64,000 bases of DNA from Balneola sp. (GTDB lineage: Bacteria; Bacteroidota; Rhodothermia; Balneolales; Balneolaceae): the NCBI GenBank assembly GCA_003712055.1, contig RHLJ01000004.1:372001-436000 (forward strand). Direction: 5' to 3'. Of the stretch, positions 43,379 to 52,041 are shown in pieces. The notes under the pieces are model-generated. The model saw only the letters and a list, made by a program, of their open reading frames with translations. It was not told the DNA's origin and did no database searches. Numbering within the stretch: the first letter of the stretch is position 1; every line of letters begins with the position of its first letter. Both the position numbers and the translations under genes were made by a program.

Positions 43379-44572
43379 ATGCACAAAAAATCCATTAATC
43401 TCATAGAGCTCTTGTTAAGCCTGTCATTGAGGAAAAGACTAATTATTTTGATGGTTTTATTTGCAACACTAATTGGTATTGGTGTTGCTATGTTATGGCC
43501 AAAAACATACAGGGCAGAGCTTTCATTTATCGTTACGGATGGAAATTCTCTTAATTTTTCGAGTGGGGGATTATTAAGTGGACTTGCAAATTTATCGGTA
43601 AGTGGAAGTAATGTTACTTCAGATCAGGCATTAGTTTTGATTCGAAGTAGGGAAATCCAAAATACTATTATTGAAGAGTTTGACCTTGAGGAAGTTTTTG
43701 GTACTTCAATTCCTGAAGCTCTTCGAAAGAAACTTGATACCAGAATTGAAGTTGTAGAGACCAGGGAAGCAGGACTAGGGTTTAATAACATCATTTCTAT
43801 CACTATGGCTTACAGTGATAAAGATCCTCAACGGGCATTTGAATTAATCAATGCTTACTACTCTGAGTTGGAAAGTAAAGTTGAAGGCCTTAATAAAAAA
43901 AATATTGAAGAAGGGTTTTTATTAATAGAAAATCGGTTAGCTCAAAATGAAGATGAGTTGAGAGAAGCAGAAGACAGCCTTGTCGCCTTTCAAACACGCT
44001 ATGGGATTTTGCAAGTAGAAGAACAAGCAAGGGCCCAGATAAGTGCTATAGCTGAATTAAGGACAGAAATAGTAAAGCTGGAAGTTGAGATTGGATACCT
44101 TACTCAGGTATTAGGAGAGTCAAATTCTAAAATTTCAGATTTAAAAACTCAGAAACAGCAGTTCGAAAACAAGTATGATGAACTACTAAATGGATTTGGC
44201 CAACAAGAAGGAGACTTTGAAATTTTTAGGGCAATTTCTGAAATGCCAGAGTTATTTCTTGAGTATTTGAGAAGATATAGGAATGTTGTAGTCCAGGAAG
44301 AAATCTATAAAGTGTTGTACCCACAATACGAACAACAGAAACTTAATTATGAGGAAGTTTCTTCTGGGTTATTGGTTATCGACCCCGCGTTAATCCCAAC
44401 TTATAAAGACAAACCAAAGCGTGCATATATCATTATAGCCTTTTTCTTTTTTGGGTTATTCTTTTCCGTTTTTTTAGTGCTTTTATTGGAATGGAGATCC
44501 AATCTTAAAGAAGGCAATCCGGAAGACTACGATCGATACAACAAGTTGATCCAATCTCTTACACGTTGGTGA
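43379..44572 (+). CDS. Wzz-type polysaccharide chain-length/co-polymerase protein
   Basis: 397 residues. Membrane helices at about 19-38 (RLIILMVLFATLIGIGVAML) and about 345-372 enclose a periplasmic region with long coiled coil (about 185-260, EGFLLIENRLAQNEDELREAE, ISAIAELRTEIVKLEVEIGYL). The Pro-rich LIPTYKDKPKRAY before the second helix is typical of the family. No cytosolic tyrosine kinase domain follows, so it is not a full Wzc. The next gene starts on its stop codon (TGATG). Confidence 0.88.
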   Translation: MHKKSINLIELLLSLSLRKRLIILMVLFATLIGIGVAMLWPKTYRAELSFIVTDGNSLNFSSGGLLSGLANLSVSGSNVTSDQALVLIRSREIQNTIIEEFDLEEVFGTSIPEALRKKLDTRIEVVETREAGLGFNNIISITMAYSDKDPQRAFELINAYYSELESKVEGLNKKNIEEGFLLIENRLAQNEDELREAEDSLVAFQTRYGILQVEEQARAQISAIAELRTEIVKLEVEIGYLTQVLGESNSKISDLKTQKQQFENKYDELLNGFGQQEGDFEIFRAISEMPELFLEYLRRYRNVVVQEEIYKVLYPQYEQQKLNYEEVSSGLLVIDPALIPTYKDKPKRAYIIIAFFFFGLFFSVFLVLLLEWRSNLKEGNPEDYDRYNKLIQSLTRW

Positions 44573-45840
44573 TGCAGGTCAACATCGCAAGCCCAAATAA
44601 GATTTACATAATCATCCCGATTATTATTGGGGCATATATGTCAGGTCTTGTTTACTTGTCTGAAGGTTCTGCTATTCCTCTCACAATATTCCAGCTAGCA
44701 TTAATAGCTGGTTTTGCTGTATTCGTTTTTTACATATTTGCTGTAAAAAATTTAGAGATCCAATTCTATGGTCTTGAAAAAGAGTATATTCTTTTTTTGA
44801 GTATCATTTTCTTTTCACTCATTTATAGCCCGGAAAGAGAGCAAGGTATTTTTTATGTGATAAGGTATATGGTACTTATCGGAATGACATACCTGATCTA
44901 TAATTGTATTGAAACTGCAAAAAACTTAAATGCTGCTATTAAGGTAATTATCGGAGCAGCCTTTTTACTCGCTCTTGGTAATATTTATCAGTTTTATATA
45001 AATCCGGAAGTAGCTGCATTTAATTATGTTAATCAGGGAGCAAGATTAATCCGTTCATCAGGTGCAGAGGCAGACCCTAATATTCTTGCCAGTAATTTCT
45101 TTATGCCAATAATGCTAGTGATAGTTTTTATCGGCAGGTTTAAAACGAAAAGGGCTCAATTATTGCTCTTTTCAATGGTAGGGGTAATGATTTTTTCGGT
45201 CTTGTTGACCTATTCCAGAAGTTCCTGGGTGGCTCTTTTTGTTGGTGTACTATTAGTATCATTAATTCAAAGAGATGGAAGATTTATCATTTTGAGCACC
45301 GTCATCTTTTTACTCTTATTCTTAGTTAGTGATAGTATTAGAACCATTTTCTTCAGCATTTTGGAAAGGTTGGGGGATGTTTTTGCTGGAACCTCCGATG
45401 ATTCCTCAAAATTTAGAATCATTCTTTTTCAAACTGCCATTCTGATGTGGCTAGATACATATACCTTTGGGATAGGATATCAGGGCTTTTCAACAGTGTT
45501 CAAAGAGTACCATCCCCCTCAGGAAACAGCTTGGATATATGAACCACATAATGAGTTTTATACTGTTTTGGCAGAACTTGGCACTATTGGTTTTGTGGTT
45601 TTTGTGTACCTGATACTAAAAATTTTAAAGAGAGGGTGGAACTCAGTAATGCTTCTTAAAAATTCAGGAAAAGACTATTCAATACAACTAGCTCTATTTG
45701 CCTCATTTATATGCTATCTGGTATTCTTTCAATTTTTGGGCGGGATGCAGTTACATAGTTTATATATGATTAATATCGGATTGCTATTCGCGAGTATAAA
45801 AATAGCTCATATTGAAGAAGGGCAGGCAGCTACATCATAG
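44572..45840 (+). CDS. Wzy/WaaL-type O-antigen polymerase or ligase
   Basis: 422 residues with about ten to twelve membrane helices and the O-antigen ligase/polymerase domain: TYSRSSWVALFVGVLL and IYEPHNEFYTVLAELGTIGF (PHNE-type periplasmic loop). ATG 44572 overlaps the wzz-like stop. It probably polymerises lipid-linked repeat units at the outer face of the inner membrane, with length set by its neighbour. Its 3' end overlaps the convergent GT4 gene by 11 bases. Confidence 0.88.
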   Translation: MQVNIASPNKIYIIIPIIIGAYMSGLVYLSEGSAIPLTIFQLALIAGFAVFVFYIFAVKNLEIQFYGLEKEYILFLSIIFFSLIYSPEREQGIFYVIRYMVLIGMTYLIYNCIETAKNLNAAIKVIIGAAFLLALGNIYQFYINPEVAAFNYVNQGARLIRSSGAEADPNILASNFFMPIMLVIVFIGRFKTKRAQLLLFSMVGVMIFSVLLTYSRSSWVALFVGVLLVSLIQRDGRFIILSTVIFLLLFLVSDSIRTIFFSILERLGDVFAGTSDDSSKFRIILFQTAILMWLDTYTFGIGYQGFSTVFKEYHPPQETAWIYEPHNEFYTVLAELGTIGFVVFVYLILKILKRGWNSVMLLKNSGKDYSIQLALFASFICYLVFFQFLGGMQLHSLYMINIGLLFASIKIAHIEEGQAATS

Positions 45841-46993
45841 CGTTGTATATCCGAGTTATACGATCTCGGAATGGTATTTTCCCAAATTTTGAAGTTACCG
45901 AGTGGTGAAGCATTTCAGGAGAGTAGTTTGAGAAGGTTTGGGACATTTTGATTATAGCGTCTGTCAATTCCGCCTGGTTTTTAGAAAGTAGTCCTGTTCC
46001 AAGTTCGATCACTTGCTTTGCACCACTTACATCTGAGCAAACTATTGGGATCCCACAGGCTGTAGCTTCCAAAATAGATACATTAAATCCTTCTCGACGG
46101 CTTGGAAGAATGTAAAAATCAGAAGCTCCATAATAGTTTAGTAGCTCATGGGGGGGCACAGGTTTATGTAGTTCTATATTGCCAAATGGGTTACTTGAGA
46201 TTGAGTTTTCAATCTCTTTTGAATGAGAAGAGTTTTCAGTATTCCCAATTATGTGAAAGATTACATCCCGCAGGTCTTCATTTTCATAAATAGAGCTTAT
46301 TAAACGGTCGATACCTTTCTCAGGCCTTAAATTTGCTATTGTTAGTGCATGTTTTTTAGGTGATTCCCAATTTAAAATGCTCCTGTTCTCCTCTTTTTCT
46401 ACTTCTGAAACAGGGCGATATACTTCGGGATCAACCATATTATATATGATGGTTGATTTTTCCTCGACTTCGGGAAACGCGTTGATTACATCATCACTAA
46501 TTTTAGGGCCAGAAAACAAAATCTTGTCCGTATGAAGGAGTACTTCTTGAATTAAACTCCTCATCTGCTTCACTGAATAGGATTGGTACCAATCGCTACC
46601 ATGAATTGTAAGAGCTATCTTAAATCCCATTTTTTTCAAAGCCGGAATCATCATTCCATCCGGGTATAGCCAATGGACATGAACTATATCATAGTCGGTT
46701 TGAGATAAAACATGAGCTGCCTTTCTTGAAAGTGAATTAGAAACAATGCCCGGGAACTTCTTTCTAGGAAAAGATAGATAGGTAAATCTGTTCTTAGTCG
46801 TACTCGGAGAAAGGAATGGACTTTGGTTTTTTTTATGTCTCTCGGTTCCGATTATAGAATAAGGAGTGGGTACAAATAAATCGGTTTCAAATTCATCGAG
46901 TTCGCTTAAGAGCTCAAATTGATCCTGAACAAATTTTCCGGATTTTGGATTGTAGATAGTAGGATAAGTATGGCTTATTAAAGCTAGCTTCAT
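45830..46993 (-). CDS. GT4-family glycosyltransferase
   Basis: 387 residues, GT-B. ALISHTYPTIYNPKSGKFVQDQ is the start typical of exopolysaccharide GT4 enzymes. VHVHWLYPDG-type (IVHVHWLYPDGMMIPAL), TIHGSDWY, IANLRPEKGIDRLI and LPSRREGFNVSILEATACG follow, the last being the donor site. It is in a leftward operon with the small ORF (4-base overlap), the Wzx-like flippase and the Wza-like protein. Confidence 0.9.
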   Translation of the reverse strand: MKLALISHTYPTIYNPKSGKFVQDQFELLSELDEFETDLFVPTPYSIIGTERHKKNQSPFLSPSTTKNRFTYLSFPRKKFPGIVSNSLSRKAAHVLSQTDYDIVHVHWLYPDGMMIPALKKMGFKIALTIHGSDWYQSYSVKQMRSLIQEVLLHTDKILFSGPKISDDVINAFPEVEEKSTIIYNMVDPEVYRPVSEVEKEENRSILNWESPKKHALTIANLRPEKGIDRLISSIYENEDLRDVIFHIIGNTENSSHSKEIENSISSNPFGNIELHKPVPPHELLNYYGASDFYILPSRREGFNVSILEATACGIPIVCSDVSGAKQVIELGTGLLSKNQAELTDAIIKMSQTFSNYSPEMLHHSVTSKFGKIPFRDRITRIYNAMM

Positions 46994-47178
46994 ACTTGAT
47001 TATTTAACTGTTCAAAGGATACAAATCTGGTATTTTTGCACCTATTTTTTTGTATGATGATAGTTAATTCCTTGTTCTCAATGATCCGGGCATCTTGCTC
47101 TTCATTGCGAAAGAATCGTTTGTAATGAAGAGCTTCAAAAGAGGGCTGAAGGTTTATAAAATCTTTGAATACTTCCAT
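46990..47178 (-). CDS. Small 62-residue protein between flippase and GT4, unknown
   Basis: The frame starts 3 bases after the flippase stop and ends with a 4-base ATGA overlap with the GT4 start, a spacing expected of a real operon member. The product is soluble, charged and aromatic-rich (FEALHYKRFFRNEEQDARI). No domain was recognised. It could also be the remnant of a larger lost gene. Confidence 0.5.
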   Translation of the reverse strand: MEVFKDFINLQPSFEALHYKRFFRNEEQDARIIENKELTIIIQKNRCKNTRFVSFEQLNNQV

Positions 47179-47181
47179 AAT

Positions 47182-48432
47182 TCATCTTCTAAGTAATGAA
47201 AAAAACCAGACGATTAGATAACTCTGAATCAAAGTTCCTACTATAGAATAGAGTAATAATGAAAGGAATACGCTACCGTAAATATAGCCTATGTAAATTG
47301 CAGAAACTCTGAGAATGAGATTTATAATTTCAATTGAGAAGGCGGCCTCTTGTTTTCCGAGTAGAAGTGGTACAAAAGAAAAAGGAGAGGTAATAAAAGA
47401 AAGGTAAAAATAAGGGACTAGGAATTGAATGTATTCTCCCGCCGTTGTCCAATCCGAGCCAAATAAAATTTTGATAATTGAGGGAGCAAAAAAGAAGAGA
47501 AGCAAAAAAGGAATAAAACCATAAACGGAAATTTTCCGGAGAATTCTAAGTGAATGCTGGTAAAGTTCCAAACCGTTATTATATCGCTCTGAAATATCCT
47601 GACTATATACCTGATACATTGAGTGCGAAATTAACTGAATTGGGGCGAAGCAAACCCTGTAGCTTAAACTATAGAACCCGGCAACGGCAGTACTAAAAAA
47701 GCTTACAAAGAGAAAATTTGGTGAATTGGACGATAACGTATTTAGCAAAGCGTGAGGTGAGGTTACAAAAGGGAATTTTTTGTATTCCTTTGCTTCTTTT
47801 AAAATGCCGGAACTTTTAAAAGGGGTGTTTCCAGATATATGTTTTCGAAGTAGCCATATAATAAATATTAAATTCAAGGCTTCTCCAAAGATCTTGCCAA
47901 TCATTAACCCAAAACCATATGCTTTCGAGAAGCCGAGTATTAACTGTCCTCCATTAATCCCCGAAGATTTGAAAACTCTGGTTGTAGATAGTTTGGAAAA
48001 TTGCTTCAACCTAATCATGACGCCGGATAAGATATTAGTCAGTGAAACTATTAAGACGGCAATTGGAAGACCATAAATAAATGCTGATGAATAGTTCTCC
48101 AAGTCAACAGATTCAAAAAAGCGGGCACCAAAAAAATACAGTATGATAAATAATACAGAGCTTACAACTATTGCTAAGCCTGTAGAAAAAGCAACGAGCG
48201 AAAACACTCTTCTTTTTTCCTTAGGTATGAGAAAAGCCAGTTCATATTTGCCGGTTGCTATAATTGTCATCACTGAGATTGAAGCTAAAAAGAACGCATA
48301 AGCACCAAACTCATCAGGAGTAAATATCCTGGTTAAGATTGGCGAAACAAGGAATGGGATAAGTTGAGCAACCCCGGTTCCCCCGACCATCTTTAAGAAA
48401 TTTTTGTAGAATGCAGGTAGACGTTCACTCAT
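47182..48432 (-). CDS. Wzx-type polysaccharide flippase (MOP superfamily)
   Basis: 416 residues with about 12 membrane helices. GGTGVAQLIPFLVSPILTRIF with FTPDEFGAYAFFLA is the typical first helix pair of O-antigen/exopolysaccharide flippases. FSTAVAGFYSLSYRVCFAPIQLIS lies mid-protein. It would move lipid-linked repeat units across the inner membrane for the Wzy-like polymerase. Confidence 0.9.
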   Translation of the reverse strand: MSERLPAFYKNFLKMVGGTGVAQLIPFLVSPILTRIFTPDEFGAYAFFLASISVMTIIATGKYELAFLIPKEKRRVFSLVAFSTGLAIVVSSVLFIILYFFGARFFESVDLENYSSAFIYGLPIAVLIVSLTNILSGVMIRLKQFSKLSTTRVFKSSGINGGQLILGFSKAYGFGLMIGKIFGEALNLIFIIWLLRKHISGNTPFKSSGILKEAKEYKKFPFVTSPHALLNTLSSNSPNFLFVSFFSTAVAGFYSLSYRVCFAPIQLISHSMYQVYSQDISERYNNGLELYQHSLRILRKISVYGFIPFLLLFFFAPSIIKILFGSDWTTAGEYIQFLVPYFYLSFITSPFSFVPLLLGKQEAAFSIEIINLILRVSAIYIGYIYGSVFLSLLLYSIVGTLIQSYLIVWFFSLLRR

Positions 48433-48501
48433 TTAGTTAAAAGAATGCGAGGCATAAAGAGCGATTTCTTTGTTATGCAATTCGCATAAAAGAACTCAGA
48501 A

Positions 48502-50211
48502 TTATAATGCCCCAATAGCAACAAGGGTTGTTATTATCCCAGTAATGGTAGTAATCCCTGTCATGATCAATTGAGTTCGTTGATTCCTTAATTGTTGTTT
48601 TTGAATCTCATAAGCCCTTAACGCATTTAATTCTTCTACAGGTTGTCTGTCTACATAGATCCTGTCTCCGGATTCCAAGGTAGTATCGCCCACTCTGTAC
48701 CAAGTAGAATTCCCTGCTTTTAGTATAAAAATCCTGTCCAGATCCGCAGAAAGGGCAAAGCCTCCCGCATCCACTATATAATCTCGTACAGATTTTTCAC
48801 TGTTGGTAAAAGGGAAGTAACCGGGATTATTTACTTGTCCAAATACGAATATGGTTTTAGAATCTTTAGGAATGTAAAGACGATCTCCATCCAAGAGTTT
48901 TAACTCTTGCATTTGTTCTTCATCAGTTAAGTCAATGTAGACCCTGTTTCTGCTTAATTGAGTTTCCGAATCTAGGTACTCTAATCCTTGAAGTACCTGA
49001 TCAGATGTTCTTTTCATTATTTCTGTATTGAACTCATTTGGAATCCTGTTCCTTTCTCCGCCCCTCATTAAATAGGCAGCGCTAGGTAATGCATCATTGG
49101 TCATTCCACCTGCAAGTTTCAGGAGTTCAAATGCGGTTGTTTGCCCGCTTTTAATAGGGAAATTACCAGGGATTTTAACTTCGCCGTTAACCCAGGCTGA
49201 TGCAGATGGATCAAAATATTCTCCTTGTAGCGCAATTATCCGGTCATTCGGCTGTAACTGAAAAGAGTCCCATTCACCGAATAATACCTCTACGGTATAA
49301 GTACCATCCTCAGTTTGTCTATAAACATGTAACCTTGAATTGTCTGCGATTACATCAAAGCCTCCTGCAATCTCAAGAAGGAGAGAAGGGGTATCACCTT
49401 CCCGATATTCGATTTCGTAAGCAGACTTAACTGCACCTGAGATACTAACTTTTGCAGCTTCTCTTTTAAGGGTTGTGATATTTATAGTATCACCATTTTT
49501 AAGAACAGGGTTAGATGATAGATCGCCAGTTCGGAAATAACTGACCAAGTCCGCTGTGGTGATAGTACTATCTGTATGAAGTATTGTAATGTTCCGGAGG
49601 GAATAATTTCCAGTCAATATTTGACTTGAATTTACTGTACTCCTACCCATGTTTCGGTTTCCATCGGTAAGGGAATTGAAAATTGCCTGATCCAATCTTG
49701 ACTGTGATGGAATAACATATTTACCCGGATGAGGTACGCCCCCTGAAATGTGGATAATATTTGGTCTGGGGTATTCTATAGTTATATCAACGATTGGATC
49801 ACGTAGCTGTCTGGAAGCTATTTCTGATATTTGCTCTTCTGCTTGCGGAATGGTAAGTCCTTCAAGCTTTACAGCGCCCATCATTGGTAAAACAACTTCT
49901 CCCTGTGGATTGACCAAAAGACCTCTTAAAAAAATAGGCTGGTTGGCTTCAATATTTATAGAGATCAGATCGTTTACACCTAGTTTATAGCTGTTTAAAT
50001 CAATATTCCCTTCAAATGGGATAAGCCTTCCTGAAAGTTGTGTGCCTAGTGGATCTTTATAATAAACACCTCCGAAAGTAGACGAAAAACCGACAGTCAT
50101 ATCTGCTTCTGTTGACTGATTCTGGGTTTCATCTTGTGCAAAAATAGTTTGGGCTGGTGTAGCCAGAAAAACTGATAAAAGTATCAGAAAAGGTAAGTGA
50201 CGAAATTTCAT
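48502..50211 (-). CDS. Wza-type polysaccharide export protein with SLBB domains
   Basis: 569 residues. Signal peptide to about residue 25 (QTIFAQ), a Poly_export domain (about 70-160, YKLGVNDLISINIEANQ, VNPQGEVVLPMMGAVKLEGLTI), and repeated SLBB domains (ISGGVPHPGKYVIP, VSISGAVKSAYEIEYREG, VNGEVKIPGNFPIKSG, FVFGQVNNPGYFPF). A C-terminal hydrophobic segment (about 548-569) may cross a membrane. There is no lipobox, unlike E. coli Wza. It is the first gene of the leftward export operon. Confidence 0.92.
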   Translation of the reverse strand: MKFRHLPFLILLSVFLATPAQTIFAQDETQNQSTEADMTVGFSSTFGGVYYKDPLGTQLSGRLIPFEGNIDLNSYKLGVNDLISINIEANQPIFLRGLLVNPQGEVVLPMMGAVKLEGLTIPQAEEQISEIASRQLRDPIVDITIEYPRPNIIHISGGVPHPGKYVIPSQSRLDQAIFNSLTDGNRNMGRSTVNSSQILTGNYSLRNITILHTDSTITTADLVSYFRTGDLSSNPVLKNGDTINITTLKREAAKVSISGAVKSAYEIEYREGDTPSLLLEIAGGFDVIADNSRLHVYRQTEDGTYTVEVLFGEWDSFQLQPNDRIIALQGEYFDPSASAWVNGEVKIPGNFPIKSGQTTAFELLKLAGGMTNDALPSAAYLMRGGERNRIPNEFNTEIMKRTSDQVLQGLEYLDSETQLSRNRVYIDLTDEEQMQELKLLDGDRLYIPKDSKTIFVFGQVNNPGYFPFTNSEKSVRDYIVDAGGFALSADLDRIFILKAGNSTWYRVGDTTLESGDRIYVDRQPVEELNALRAYEIQKQQLRNQRTQLIMTGITTITGIITTLVAIGAL

Positions 50212-50259
50212 TAACCGGTTTGACTAATTAAATAAATGGTAGCGGTGTCTCGAATAAGT

Positions 50260-51135
50260 CTATTTTCTGGTTAATACAAGACCAAGTATAACAAAACCGG
50301 AGCCAATATACTGCAATATTGTTAATGCTTCATCCAAAATAAACACCCCGAAAATTACTCCGAGTACTGGAACCAGGTTTTGATACATGGCAGTACGAAC
50401 CGCCCCGATCTTGATAATTCCATGATTCCAAATCAAGTAAGCAATGCCTACAGAGAGGAGGCCGCTATATAATAAACCTCCATATCCAATAGCTGAAACC
50501 TGGGTGAAATCAACCTTAACCAAAAAAGGTAAACCAACGGCTCCAAGTGTAATAATGCCTATAACCGACATAAATGCTGAATACTGAGTGGAGTTGTAGT
50601 ACTTAAGGTATTTTTTAGAAAGAATAGTATATATGGCCCATGAAATGGCCGCCATCAGTGCGATTAAATCTCCTATAAATGTTTCTGAAGCAAAAGAAAG
50701 ATTGTTGCTTCCCCCTGTAATTATCTTTGTTACACCAACAAAGGCAAGGGTTATTCCAATGACCTGATTCCGATTTAGCTTTTCGTCAGTAAATAGTTGG
50801 GATAGCAAGGCCACCCAGATAGGTATTGTACCTAACATTACTGCTGCATTTGCTGAAAAAGTAAGGTTGAGACCAATAATGAAAAGCATCTGATAAACGA
50901 GGTTACCGATAATACCTATGCCCAGTAACTTCCAGAAGTGTTCCCTTTTGACCATTATAGTAAAGCCCCTCAACTTGGCAGTACTAACAAGTAAGATCCC
51001 GGCTAAAAGGTATCGAAGAGCATTGAAGCTGTATGGATCAATTTCCTGAAGCGCAGTTTTAATAACGCTGAAATTAAGCGCCCAAACTATGGCAACTCCA
51101 ATCAGGCTAATATCGGTGAGGGAAAATTTTTTCAA
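50260..51135 (-). CDS. EamA/DMT-family transporter
   Basis: 291 residues, ten predicted membrane helices in two EamA repeats (about 8-135 and 152-288; VWALNFSVIKTAL and GDLIALMAAISWAIYTILSKKY). Members export amino acids or metabolites; the substrate here is unknown. It is divergent from the tetR gene. The 150-base gap between them may hold both promoters, so TetR control of this gene is possible. Confidence 0.88.
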   Translation of the reverse strand: MKKFSLTDISLIGVAIVWALNFSVIKTALQEIDPYSFNALRYLLAGILLVSTAKLRGFTIMVKREHFWKLLGIGIIGNLVYQMLFIIGLNLTFSANAAVMLGTIPIWVALLSQLFTDEKLNRNQVIGITLAFVGVTKIITGGSNNLSFASETFIGDLIALMAAISWAIYTILSKKYLKYYNSTQYSAFMSVIGIITLGAVGLPFLVKVDFTQVSAIGYGGLLYSGLLSVGIAYLIWNHGIIKIGAVRTAMYQNLVPVLGVIFGVFILDEALTILQYIGSGFVILGLVLTRK

Positions 51136-51269
51136 AGGTTTGAATCCGTAAGCGGGTTGAAGGTAGGAATTCCAGCCTCATAAAAGTGGATTTGTTTACC
51201 GATTGTTTACAAAGAAGTATTAGGAATTAAAGAAAAGCAACAGTACCTTTTTGACCCTAATTCAAAAAA

Positions 51270-51282
51270 TGACTGACAGTCA
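51270..51282 (+). promoter_or_regulatory. Candidate TetR operator before the efflux operon
   Basis: TGACTGACAGTCA is a perfect 13-base inverted repeat (TGACTG-A-CAGTCA), ending three bases before the tetR ATG. TetR-family repressors of efflux operons often bind TGACT/AGTCA-type palindromes next to their own genes. Confidence 0.6.
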
Positions 51283-51285
51283 AAA

Positions 51286-51993
51286 ATGGGAATTTCAGAA
51301 CGGAAAGAAAGAGAAAAAGAGCAGAAACGCGCATTGATGCTACAGGCGGCTGAAGCCTTAATCCTTGAAAAAGGACTTGAACAGCTTAATATGGATGAAG
51401 TAGCTGATCGTGCTGAGGTAAGCAAAGGTTCTCTCTACCAATATTTTAACAACAAAAATGACTTGGTATTGGGTATATGCGATAAGGCTACTACCATGCT
51501 GAATCAGGAGATTGCGAAAGTCCTCACCAAAGATTTACCTGGCCTAGACTTGGTACATCAAATTGGTGCTACTTTTATGAGTTTTGTGAACGATCACCCC
51601 GAGTTTTTTAGAGCGATGAGATTTCATGATAACTTGAAGGAGACAAATGCTTTAGAGGAAAGTGCATTTCTGGGTGCATGCCAGCATAATATGCAGAGTT
51701 CCTTTACCTATATGGTAAGGGCTATCCAAATTGGTATTCAGGATGGGAGCATAAATCCAATGTACGACCCAAAGGAGCTGGCTATTTTACTTTGGGGAAC
51801 TTCTCATGGAATGGTTAGCCTGGCTTATCAACATCAAAATACACAGCACTTTAACCTAATAGAAGAACTGGGAATCACTTTGAAGATGATGTTTGACGGA
51901 TATATGAAAATGATCGGATGCGGCATCGCAACCGAAGAGAGGAAAAAAGACTATGACTCCGAGTCATTTTTTGAAACCCAAGAGGTAGGTTAG
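51286..51993 (+). CDS. TetR/AcrR-family repressor
   Basis: 235 residues. The N-terminal helix-turn-helix (about 14-62) contains LNMDEVADRAEVSKGSLYQYF. The remaining helical domain (about 75-220) would bind an inducer. A perfect palindrome touches the start region, suggesting autoregulation. The TolC-adaptor-RND genes follow directly (gap 48 bases), so it most likely represses that operon and responds to a pump substrate. Confidence 0.92.
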   Translation: MGISERKEREKEQKRALMLQAAEALILEKGLEQLNMDEVADRAEVSKGSLYQYFNNKNDLVLGICDKATTMLNQEIAKVLTKDLPGLDLVHQIGATFMSFVNDHPEFFRAMRFHDNLKETNALEESAFLGACQHNMQSSFTYMVRAIQIGIQDGSINPMYDPKELAILLWGTSHGMVSLAYQHQNTQHFNLIEELGITLKMMFDGYMKMIGCGIATEERKKDYDSESFFETQEVG

Positions 51994-52041
51994 CGTACGG
52001 CGGCGGCGATTTTTTTAGAGTATGAAACAATAAACATAAAC

